DNA of 6,515 nucleotides from Cyanobacteriota bacterium (GTDB taxonomy: Bacteria > Cyanobacteriota > Cyanobacteriia > PCC-6307 > Cyanobiaceae). The notes under the pieces are model-generated. The model saw nothing but the letters and a program-made list of their open reading frames with translations. It made no database searches and was not told the origin of the DNA. The stretch spans positions 1 through 6,515 of the forward strand of contig CANHSW010000124.1 in the NCBI GenBank assembly GCA_947463165.1. The letters run 5' to 3'. Positions 1 through 6,391 of the stretch are shown here, in pieces. Position 1 is the first letter of the stretch. Every line of letters starts with the position of its first letter. Made by a program: the position numbers and the translations under genes.

Positions 1-1170
1 AACCAGCAATTCGGCAACAAAACCGGCCAGGCCCGGCACCCCAGCTGCGGCCATCAGCCCTAGCAAAAACAGCCCCATGGTGAAGGGCAGACCGCGGTAG
101 GGATTCATTAGGCCAGAAAGCTCGGCGATCGCTGCGGTGCCGGTGCGGCGTTCGATAACCCCCACCAGGCAAAACAGCAAGGCGATGATGAGGCCATGGG
201 CCAACATTTGAGCCACAACTCCCTGCAGACTCAATGGTGTAGCGGCCGCTAGGGCAAGGGCCAGCAGTCCCATGTGGCCGAGCGAGCTGTAGGCCACCAG
301 TCGCCGTAGATCGGTTTGGGCTATGGCATTGAGAGCACCGTAGATGGCGCTTACCGCACCGATCGCCGCTAGCCAGGGCGCCCAAAATAGCCAGGCATCT
401 GGCAACATACCGATGCCAAATCGCATTAGGCCATAGGCGGCCAACTTGGAAACAGCTCCGCTGAGAAGCATCGCCACCGGCGTGGGGGCCTGGCTATAGG
501 TGACAGGCTGCCAGCCATGTAATGGCAGCAGCGGTAACTTCAAGCCGAAGGCAAGCAATAGCAAGCCCAGCAGTGAAATTGCCAGTTGCGGCTCCAGATT
601 GAGATCGGCCAGATCGGCATAGGCGAAGCTAACGCCGCCCGGATGCAGCCAACCCAGGGCCAGCACCACCCCCAGCAGCAGCAAGCCCGAGATGGCGTTG
701 AAGATTAGAAAGCGAATCGCGGCACTGGCCCTTTGTTCGCGCCCAAAACTGGCCACCAGCAAAGTAGTGGGAATCAAAATTAGTTCGTAGGCCAATACGA
801 ACAGCAGGGCGTTGCCGGCCAGAAAGGCCAGGCTGAGACCCAAGTTGGTGGCTAGCAGCAGTGAGAAATACAGGCGACTGCGGCTCTGATCTGCTGGCGT
901 GGACAGAATCGCCATGGCAGTGATCAGAGCCGTTAGCAACATCAAGGGCAGGCTGAGCCCATCGAGGCCCAGCTGCAGAGTTAGGGCCAGTTTTGGTAGC
1001 CAAGGCAGCGTTATATCGGCGGGGGGCCAACGCCAGGCCAGTAGGGCCAAGCCGAGTTGGAGCAAGGCGGCAGCCACCGCCACCCGGCGGCAAAGTGGGG
1101 CGCGATCCGGCAGCAGCGGCAGGGCCAATAGCGCCGCCAGGGGTATAAACAGCAGCAGCAGTAGGGTCAT
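1..1170 (-). CDS. ndhD: NAD(P)H-quinone oxidoreductase subunit NdhD, CO2-uptake (D3/D4) type, 3' end cut off by the window
   Basis: This is an antiporter-like, proton-pumping membrane subunit of thylakoid NDH-1. The ATG at 1168-1170 opens a frame with no stop for 390 codons to the left edge; NdhD is usually about 500 residues, so roughly 100 are missing. The frame is strongly hydrophobic. Family landmarks are the TM5 motif AYELILIPTTLL with Glu129, the TM7 segment FGLKLPLLPLHGW with Lys211 and His218, Lys242 in GAVSKLAAYG, QTDLRRLVAYSSLGHMG near residue 289, QMLAHGLIIALLF near 325, and AGVPGLAGFVAEL near the break. The usual HTWLPDAH is replaced by HGWQPVTYSQ, which argues against the respiratory NdhD1/D2 form. 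It follows ndhF by 13 bp, so co-transcription is likely. No good Shine-Dalgarno precedes the start, suggesting translational coupling. D4 is favoured over D3 only because alpha-cyanobacteria usually carry D4. Confidence 0.9.
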   Translation of the reverse strand, partial: MTLLLLLFIPLAALLALPLLPDRAPLCRRVAVAAALLQLGLALLAWRWPPADITLPWLPKLALTLQLGLDGLSLPLMLLTALITAMAILSTPADQSRSRLYFSLLLATNLGLSLAFLAGNALLFVLAYELILIPTTLLVASFGREQRASAAIRFLIFNAISGLLLLGVVLALGWLHPGGVSFAYADLADLNLEPQLAISLLGLLLLAFGLKLPLLPLHGWQPVTYSQAPTPVAMLLSGAVSKLAAYGLMRFGIGMLPDAWLFWAPWLAAIGAVSAIYGALNAIAQTDLRRLVAYSSLGHMGLLALALAAATPLSLQGVVAQMLAHGLIIALLFCLVGVIERRTGTAAIAELSGLMNPYRGLPFTMGLFLLGLMAAAGVPGLAGFVAELLV

Positions 1171-1183
1171 CGGTAGGCAGAGC

Positions 1184-3097
1184 TCAAAGGGGGGCGGCGG
1201 ATAGGGCAGGCAGGGCGGGTTGGCGGGCCAGTAGCCAGGCGGCCATCAGCAGTACCCCCAGCACCAGTGACAGGGCATAGGCCTGGGATCGCCCTGATGT
1301 GGTCAAACTCAGACGCTTGGCTCCCTGCAGGGCTGCTTCCCCGGTGGAGCCACTGAAACCATCCACCAAGCTGCGCTCAGACCAGACACTCAGCCTTGCC
1401 AGTTGCAACACCAAGCCCACCACAGTGCGCTGGTAGAAGCGCTCGGTCTGCATATCGTGGGCCAGCCAATACTGAAGGCCCCCCAGGGCTGCGGGCAGGT
1501 TGGCCAGGGGATGGGGCCGCAGATAAAACAGGGCAGATAGGCCGCCTCCCAAAAGCGTGGAGGCCAGCAGGGGCAGGGCCGATGGTCCCCAGCCCGGCAG
1601 TGGATTGAGCTGCACCACCCCGTTGATCACCAGCAGAATTGGCAGGTGCAGCACCAGGCCAAACAGGGCCATGGTGGGTAGCACCATCAACCAGAGCACC
1701 TCCGCCGAGCGCAGCGTGAACTTGGTGGGTGTACCAGCCCAGATCTGCCCGAAGACGCGGATCAGGCCGGCGCTGATCAGGGCGTTGGTGAGCAGCACAA
1801 CGCCCCCTAGCAGCAGGGGCTGGGAGCTATGGGCGCTAAGGGCGAGTAGCTCCCTTAGGGCGGCAAATCCGCCGAATGGGGGTAGGCCCATCAGGCCAGC
1901 GGCCCCTGCCAGGAAGCAGAGGCCCATCAGCGGCCTGCGGCTCCAGAGTCCGCCGAGTTGGGTGAGGTCTTGGGTCACATTGCTGATCACCACCGCTCCC
2001 ACCGACATCAGCAGCAGGGCCATCGGCAGCGGGTACACCAACAGCAGGTGATCGGCGACGCTGAAGCCACCGAGGCCTACAGCCATGAACAGCAGCCCCA
2101 TCCAGCTGCTCACCAGAAACGACAGGGCTCGCTTGACATCGATCTGGGCCAGGGCAATCAAGGCACCCACCAGGGCCGTGGTGCCACCGACAACCACCAG
2201 CACCAGCTGGGCGATTGGGCTCAGGGCGATTAGGGGTTCAAGCCGCAGTAACAACCAGGCACCGCCGGCCACCACCACCGAGTTGCGCAGCACGGTGGAG
2301 GGCAGGGGGCCCTCCATGGCTTCATCCAGCCACAGGTGCAGAGGAATTTGGGCACACTTACCCATTGGCCCGGCCACCAGAGCCAGCACCAGGGCGGTGT
2401 AGCCCAGCTGTTGCACATAGCTGCCGCCGGCTTGGGTGGCCGCCCAGCTGGCCAGGTCGTGGAAATTCCAGCTGCCCGTAATTGGCAGTAGGGCGATCAA
2501 GCCAGCCAACAGCACCAGGTCACCGATGCGCTTGGTAAGAAAAGCATCTCGGGCACCCTTTACCACCAGGGGCTGGTTATACCAAGTGCCAACAATTAAA
2601 TATGTGCCAAGGGTGAGTAGCTCAAGTAGTACATAGCTAAAGAATATTGAATCGGTGAGCACCAGTGCGCAAAGACCTGCCTCGAAAAAGCTGAGTGAAG
2701 CAAAGAAGCGTGGCCAGCCCCAGTCTAACTCCAAATAACCAATGGTATAGATCTGTGTGAGCACGTGTACGCCGGTAATCACCGTCATGGCAATCAGGGC
2801 TGGCTCACTGATCAAGCCATCAAAGCCCACCTTTAAGCCGGCGGTATTTAGCCAAGTCCAGGTGAAGCTGAGTGGCTTGTATAGGGCATCTGCACCGGCT
2901 GCGGCATTGGTATGCAGCCCTACCAAGGCCAATGTGCTGTGGACAAAAGCCACGCTAACCATGACCAGGTTGAGATAGCCACAGGGGCGAGGGCCCGTGC
3001 GTGCGATCAGGCCAGGAGACCAGAGAAACGAGAGCAGGGATGCCAGCAGCGGATAAATGGGCACCAACCAGGCCGTCTGAACGAAGGAGACGGTCAT
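1184..3097 (-). CDS. ndhF4: NAD(P)H-quinone oxidoreductase subunit NdhF, CO2-uptake (F3/F4) type
   Basis: This is the distal antiporter-like subunit of an NDH-1 complex specialised for CO2 hydration; it would sit beside NdhD and a CupA/CupB protein in the thylakoid membrane. Counting from the ATG at 3095-3097 there are 637 residues and many membrane segments. Landmarks are RTGPRPCGYLN (33-43), LELLTLGTYL with Glu159, WYNQPLVVKGARDAF from 172, Lys247 before the HLWLDEAMEGP motif (254-264), RNSVVVAGGAW (271-281), QIDVKR with Lys322 and GLPPFGGFAALREL (404-417). Around residues 539-575 lies the lateral-helix region, followed by a last membrane segment near 607-625. WLDEAMEGP followed by RNSVVV, and the absence of the SKDE motif of NdhF1, place it in the F3/F4 class. 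The choice of F4 rests on the presumed alpha-cyanobacterial host and is weaker. An in-frame GTG directly before the ATG (3098-3100) could be the start; neither has a clear ribosome binding site. The gene is followed closely by ndhD. Confidence 0.92.
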   Translation of the reverse strand: MTVSFVQTAWLVPIYPLLASLLSFLWSPGLIARTGPRPCGYLNLVMVSVAFVHSTLALVGLHTNAAAGADALYKPLSFTWTWLNTAGLKVGFDGLISEPALIAMTVITGVHVLTQIYTIGYLELDWGWPRFFASLSFFEAGLCALVLTDSIFFSYVLLELLTLGTYLIVGTWYNQPLVVKGARDAFLTKRIGDLVLLAGLIALLPITGSWNFHDLASWAATQAGGSYVQQLGYTALVLALVAGPMGKCAQIPLHLWLDEAMEGPLPSTVLRNSVVVAGGAWLLLRLEPLIALSPIAQLVLVVVGGTTALVGALIALAQIDVKRALSFLVSSWMGLLFMAVGLGGFSVADHLLLVYPLPMALLLMSVGAVVISNVTQDLTQLGGLWSRRPLMGLCFLAGAAGLMGLPPFGGFAALRELLALSAHSSQPLLLGGVVLLTNALISAGLIRVFGQIWAGTPTKFTLRSAEVLWLMVLPTMALFGLVLHLPILLVINGVVQLNPLPGWGPSALPLLASTLLGGGLSALFYLRPHPLANLPAALGGLQYWLAHDMQTERFYQRTVVGLVLQLARLSVWSERSLVDGFSGSTGEAALQGAKRLSLTTSGRSQAYALSLVLGVLLMAAWLLARQPALPALSAAPL

Positions 3098-3158
3098 CAC
3101 ATCAAGACGAAGGGGTCACGATCGAAGAAGCCTAGGGATTGTCCAGGGGAGTTGGGTG

Positions 3159-3171
3159 TCACTGACAGTGA
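3159..3171. promoter_or_regulatory. 13-bp palindrome upstream of ndhF, possible operator
   Basis: TCACTG-A-CAGTGA is a perfect inverted repeat with a one-base centre, about 60 bp upstream of the ndhF start codon. It could be a repressor or activator half-site pair, but a chance 6+6 palindrome in several kilobases is not rare. It matches no regulator motif that I can name with confidence. Confidence 0.25.
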
Positions 3172-3267
3172 TGGTTCCTATGGGAGTGAAAAGCAAATGT
3201 GATCTATCCAGCCCCTGGGCTGACCAAAAACCTAGTGGCTGTCATATTTTCGTGCCTGCTTCTAAGT

Positions 3268-3282
3268 ATTGATACCCATTGA
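3268..3282 (-). promoter_or_regulatory. TCAAT direct repeat, possible LysR-type (CcmR/NdhR-like) site
   Basis: On the minus strand this reads TCAATGGGTATCAAT: two TCAAT units with start points 10 bp apart, one helical turn, about 170-185 bp upstream of ndhF. The described CcmR/NdhR motif contains TCAATG and ATCAAT separated by about 10 bases; here both half-sites are present but only 3 bases apart. The resemblance may be accidental. An overlapping GTAT-TG-ATAC inverted repeat lies at 3266-3275. Confidence 0.2.
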
Positions 3283-3314
3283 CCAGGGGCGAGCTTCGTC
3301 GCGGCGAGTGCATG

Positions 3315-3350
3315 GGCCAGCCGCAGGCCGTAAAGCTTTTGCGGCTGGCC
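3315..3350 (-). terminator. Stem-loop after nrtD, likely terminator or 3'-end hairpin
   Basis: A perfect 11-bp stem pairs GGCCAGCCGCA (3315-3325) with TGCGGCTGGCC (3340-3350) around a 14-base loop. It starts only 6 bases after the nrtD stop codon on the transcribed strand and is GC-rich. No U-tract follows in the direction of transcription (CATGCACTCG instead), so it is not a textbook intrinsic terminator. It may terminate nrtD transcription weakly or protect the mRNA 3' end. Confidence 0.6.
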
Positions 3351-3356
3351 ATCAGC

Positions 3357-4199
3357 TCAGGTATCGTCGTGAGCAAAGCGATTGTAAAGAAAATCCAGGG
3401 CTCGATTGCGCAGCTCGTAGTAGCGAGGATCCTCCATGATATCCTCCCGGTTTCGTGGCCTTGGAAAGTCAATCGCCATCACTTCGCCAATACCAGCTGC
3501 CGGACCATTGGTCATCATCACCAGCCGATCGGCTAGAAATAAAGCCTCGTCAATGTCGTGGGTAATCATTAGTACCGTGCACTTTTGAGTGTTCCAGATT
3601 TTCAGTAGCTCTTCTTGAAGCTCTTCCTTGGTGATTGCATCAAGAGCTCCAAATGGCTCGTCAAGGATTAGCACTTCTGGTCTAATTGCCAGGGCTCTGG
3701 CAATTGCCACCCGTTGCTTCATGCCTCCGGATATTTGAGTTATGCACTTGTTTGCTGCCGCCGTGAGACCTACCATTTCTAAATGCTCCATGGCAATATC
3801 TCTTCTTTGTTGCTGGGATAGATTAGGCTTTACCGAGTCAATCGCCAGGGCTACGTTTTCGTAGGCCGTCATCCATGGTAAGAGCGCATAGCCCTGGAAT
3901 ACCACCATCCGGTCTGGTCCAGGCTTTTTGATTGGCACGCCATGCAGCAAAACCTCGCCGCTGGAGGGCTTAGCAAAGCCAGACACCATATTCAGCAGGG
4001 TTGATTTGCCACAGCCAGAATGGCCAATCACACAGATGAATTCGCCTGAATTAACCTCCAAATTCACATTTTCGAGCACCGAATAGGGCCCATTGGGGGT
4101 GGGGTATACCTTGTTAAGGTTTTTAAAGTGCAAAAAAAGTGGTGTGATGGTGGTCTGTGAGCTAAGAACTCCAGTACCTTTGTTGGAAGCAAGTGTCAT
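3357..4199 (-). CDS. nrtD: Nitrate/nitrite ABC importer ATPase NrtD
   Basis: This is the ATP-hydrolysing subunit that, with NrtC, would power the nitrate/nitrite importer at the inner face of the plasma membrane. The 280 residues form a complete ABC domain: Walker A GHSGCGKS at 59-66, Q-loop Gln102, signature ISGGM at 156-160, Walker B VLILDEPF at 176-183, D-loop GALDAI and switch His214. The tail ALDFLYNRFAHDDT closely resembles NrtD and CmpD proteins of cyanobacteria, whose usual length is about 275. The ATG at 4197-4199 gives a typical N-terminus, although no clear ribosome binding site precedes it. It lies 107 bp downstream of nrtC on the same strand, a loose spacing that contains two hairpins. 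GC content is visibly lower than in nrtC or the 3' part of ndhF. The homologous bicarbonate ATPase CmpD is the alternative. Confidence 0.87.
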   Translation of the reverse strand: MTLASNKGTGVLSSQTTITPLFLHFKNLNKVYPTPNGPYSVLENVNLEVNSGEFICVIGHSGCGKSTLLNMVSGFAKPSSGEVLLHGVPIKKPGPDRMVVFQGYALLPWMTAYENVALAIDSVKPNLSQQQRRDIAMEHLEMVGLTAAANKCITQISGGMKQRVAIARALAIRPEVLILDEPFGALDAITKEELQEELLKIWNTQKCTVLMITHDIDEALFLADRLVMMTNGPAAGIGEVMAIDFPRPRNREDIMEDPRYYELRNRALDFLYNRFAHDDT

Positions 4200-4219
4200 G
4201 ATGGGAATGAAGGGTAATT

Positions 4220-4237
4220 AAAAAACGGTAGGCTACC
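4220..4237 (-). other. Short hairpin with T6 tract in the nrtC-nrtD gap
   Basis: Read on the minus strand this is GGTAG-C-CTACC, then one G and six Ts, ending about 20 bp before the nrtD start. The arms allow only a 4-bp stem once a minimal loop is made, so it is a weak terminator at best. It could act with the larger hairpin just upstream to lower nrtD expression relative to nrtC. Confidence 0.3.
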
Positions 4238-4279
4238 AATGAGACTCTGGAAGACCTGAGCGATGATCAAATAAATTCT

Positions 4280-4303
4280 CACGCCGCCATGGCACTCGGC
4301 GTG
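4280..4303 (-). terminator. Hairpin just after nrtC, possible partial terminator or mRNA stabiliser
   Basis: CACGCCG (4280-4286) pairs with CGGCGTG (4297-4303) around a 10-base loop, a perfect 7-bp GC-rich stem beginning 3 bases after the nrtC stop codon. On the transcript it is followed by AGAAUUUAUUUG, which is AU-rich but not a true U-run. Within an operon this arrangement could cause partial termination or 3'-end processing between nrtC and nrtD. Confidence 0.45.
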
Positions 4304-4306
4304 TGG

Positions 4307-6295
4307 TTATGCCTTCATTGCCCTTGCTGGTTTAAGTGGGATTTCGGCCACGCAAAAATCCTTATGAATAGAAAGTTGGTTGAGATAGGAGATCGGGTCG
4401 TCTGCGTTGAAGGCCACTCCGTCAAACAGTTCGATACCACCCCGCTGGTAGGAGACGTCATCTAAGCCCAGCTCCCGAGCCGCAGTGCTATACACACTTA
4501 CCGCACAGATACGCTCCAGGATTTCCACATAGTTACGCGGGAAGGGGATTTCACTCCAGCGGGCCAGCTGGGTGAGAATCCAAAGGTGTTCGCTGCGGCT
4601 TGGTCTGTTTACCGCAGGGCCAAAAAATAGGCTGTGGGGCGATGACTCCTGGCTATTATCATCGCTTGCGTTACCGAAGCGAATCAGCTCCTGCTTCATG
4701 CCCAGATAGCGGCGGTCGCTAAGTAACTCGCTCAACTCACTCCAGTGGGCAGGATCGGCGCAATAGCGGCAGGCTTCCAACAATGCCTTAGTTAAGGCGA
4801 TGTGGGTATTGGGATAGCTCAATGCCCAATCCTCACGCACCCCCAGTACCTTGCCGGGGTGACCCGACCAGATATCCAGGTCGCCAACGATAGGGAAGCC
4901 GTGGCCCTCCTGTTCCGCCCGCCAATTCCATGGTTCACCCACGCAGTAACCATCGATTGAGCCATCCTTTAGGTCGGCGAGCATCTGGGCTGGCGGCAGG
5001 GTTTGCAGATGCACGTCGCGATCTGGATCGATCCCATTCGATGCCAACCAATAACGCAACAGCAGATTGTGCATAGATGCTGGATGCACAATCCCAAGCT
5101 GGTGGCTTTCCCGATTAGTTCTCAGCAGGTAATCGCGATATTCAGCAACCGTGCTCACCCCTTGTTGGGCAATACGCGTAGCCAAGGTGATTCCATTACC
5201 GTTGCGGCTCAAGGTAAGCGCTGTCACGATCGGCAGGGGCGGACCACCATGGCCACCCGCCGTCATCCAGGTGGGCATACCAGAGGGCATTAAGGCCGCA
5301 TCCAATGTGCTATCCACCAAGCCATCTGTAACCCCCCGCCAGCTAGTTTCACGCACCAGCTGTACCTCGTCGAGGCCATGCTTGCTAAAAAATCCCTTGG
5401 CTTCGGCTACCGCTAATGGGGCACAGGCGGCTAGTGGAATGAAGCCCAGATCTAGATTAACTTTCTCCAGGCCATGACGGGCCAACGTTTTGTGGGGCTT
5501 GGCCTGCCATTGCTTCACCCGTTTCTGGCGATTAAGGAAGTAGATGATTTCCGATCGCAGGCTGTAGTAGCTGGGATGATGGACAACTTCTAAGCGCTTG
5601 CGCGGCCGGGGAATGTCAACGGTTAAAATGTCACCAATCTTCGATCCAGGCCCATTGGTGAGCATCACAATACGGTCGGAAAGCAATACAGCTTCGTCTA
5701 CGTCGTGGGTAACCATCACCGCGGTGAGTTGATGCTCATTGCAGATCTGCATCAGTTTCTCCTGCAGATTGCCCCTGGTTAGGGCATCTAGGGCCCCGAA
5801 CGGTTCATCAAGTAAGAGCAGCTTGGGCTTGATCGCCAGGGCCCGGGCGATGGCCACCCGCTGGCGCATGCCACCGGATAGCTGCAGCGGCAGTTTGTCC
5901 ACCGCATGGCTGAGCCCCACCATGGCGATGTGCTCATCAATTACCGCTTCTCTCTCCTGGCGGGAGATAGTTGGCATCACCTCATCTACGGCCAGGCTGA
6001 TGTTCTGCCGCACCGTGAGCCAGGGCAGCAAGGAATAGTTTTGAAACACCACCATCTTGTCTGGACCGGGGCGCTGCACCGTTTCGCCATCGAGCAGTAC
6101 CGTGCCAGCGGTAGGCAGATCCAGGCCGGCAATCATGTTGAGCAGGGTGCTCTTACCACAACCGGAATGGCCGATCAGGGAGATGAATTCCCCTTTTTGG
6201 ATCTGCAGATCAATGCCCTGCAGTGCCAGGTAGTTGCCCCCACCGCTCAGGGGGAAATTCTTTTCAATTTCTTGAACTTGAACAAGGCTAGTCAT
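4307..6295 (-). CDS. nrtC: Nitrate/nitrite ABC importer ATPase NrtC with C-terminal NrtA-like domain
   Basis: This is a bipartite subunit of the cyanobacterial nitrate/nitrite importer. Residues 1 to about 255 are an ABC ATPase with Walker A GHSGCGKS (42-49), Q-loop Gln85, signature LSGGM (139-143), Walker B LLLLDEPF (159-166) and switch His197. After a basic linker, residues 279-655 resemble the binding protein NrtA: GFIPLAACAPLAVAEAKGFF, HPASMHNLLLRYWL, DGYCVGEPWNW, SGHPGKVLGVREDW. There is no signal peptide, so this domain is cytosolic; in the known family it senses ligand and inhibits transport, for example when ammonium is present. The 662-residue length is normal and the frame is intact. 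The ATG at 6293-6295 has a GGAG ribosome binding site. CmpC of the bicarbonate importer has the same architecture. The run TVDIPRPRKRLEVV and Lys482 in HPGK look more NrtC-like, but that judgement comes from memory of the families. Confidence 0.88.
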   Translation of the reverse strand: MTSLVQVQEIEKNFPLSGGGNYLALQGIDLQIQKGEFISLIGHSGCGKSTLLNMIAGLDLPTAGTVLLDGETVQRPGPDKMVVFQNYSLLPWLTVRQNISLAVDEVMPTISRQEREAVIDEHIAMVGLSHAVDKLPLQLSGGMRQRVAIARALAIKPKLLLLDEPFGALDALTRGNLQEKLMQICNEHQLTAVMVTHDVDEAVLLSDRIVMLTNGPGSKIGDILTVDIPRPRKRLEVVHHPSYYSLRSEIIYFLNRQKRVKQWQAKPHKTLARHGLEKVNLDLGFIPLAACAPLAVAEAKGFFSKHGLDEVQLVRETSWRGVTDGLVDSTLDAALMPSGMPTWMTAGGHGGPPLPIVTALTLSRNGNGITLATRIAQQGVSTVAEYRDYLLRTNRESHQLGIVHPASMHNLLLRYWLASNGIDPDRDVHLQTLPPAQMLADLKDGSIDGYCVGEPWNWRAEQEGHGFPIVGDLDIWSGHPGKVLGVREDWALSYPNTHIALTKALLEACRYCADPAHWSELSELLSDRRYLGMKQELIRFGNASDDNSQESSPHSLFFGPAVNRPSRSEHLWILTQLARWSEIPFPRNYVEILERICAVSVYSTAARELGLDDVSYQRGGIELFDGVAFNADDPISYLNQLSIHKDFCVAEIPLKPARAMKA

Positions 6296-6391
6296 TGGAT
6301 TTTTTCTCCATGATTGGGTGAATTTGCTAATCTCAGTGCTTGTCTTGCTTTGGATTCACGGTAGTGGGATGGATGATCTTGTGGCCTGTTC
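6296..6391 (-). other. Leader region between the upstream gene and nrtC
   Basis: These 96 bp hold the nrtC ribosome binding site and a long-looped inverted repeat (GTGAAT at 6318-6323 with ATTCAC at 6354-6359). I see neither a clear -35/-10 pair nor an NtcA site, so read-through from the upstream gene is the simpler model. Confidence 0.4.
6306..6309 (-). promoter_or_regulatory. Ribosome binding site of nrtC
   Basis: GGAG on the minus strand lies 10 bases before the nrtC ATG and supports that start. The upstream ATG that overlaps this site is in another frame. Confidence 0.6.

Larger units (their letters stand above)
3101..3356. other. Intergenic region between nrtD and ndhF
   Basis: This 256-bp stretch separates two minus-strand units and I see no convincing gene in either direction. 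Next to nrtD it carries a strong stem-loop (3315-3350). It then holds a short direct repeat (3268-3282), a small inverted repeat CAGCCC-CT-GGGCTG (3209-3222), and a 13-bp palindrome (3159-3171) close to ndhF. A promoter for ndhF-ndhD is expected here, but I could not find a well-spaced -35/-10 pair. No NtcA-type GTA-N8-TAC site is visible. Confidence 0.6.

Noticed and set aside
125..132. GCGATCGC, the cyanobacterial HIP1 octamer
   Set aside because: I see only one perfect copy in 6.5 kb, within ndhD, so it says little about function or enrichment.
629..1093. Minus-strand open frame of 154 codons
   Set aside because: It lies wholly inside ndhD in another frame and has a low-complexity Pro/Gly/Ala-rich product with no family features.
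1150..1162. AGCAGCAGCAGCAG run resembling a trinucleotide repeat
   Set aside because: It encodes the Leu run at the NdhD N-terminus; similar CAG/CTG clusters elsewhere in ndhD and ndhF are also Leu codons of membrane helices.
1557..2233. Plus-strand open frames opposite ndhF
   Set aside because: They are antisense shadows of a GC-rich membrane gene, rich in Ser, Arg and Pro, without recognisable domains or ribosome binding sites.
3242..3536. Open frames overlapping the 3' end of nrtD on both strands
   Set aside because: They overlap the well-supported nrtD C-terminus or span its terminal stem-loop, and their composition is not protein-like.
5003..6313. Several plus-strand open frames opposite nrtC
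   Set aside because: They mirror the conserved ABC and binding-protein coding sequence; none has a family motif of its own.
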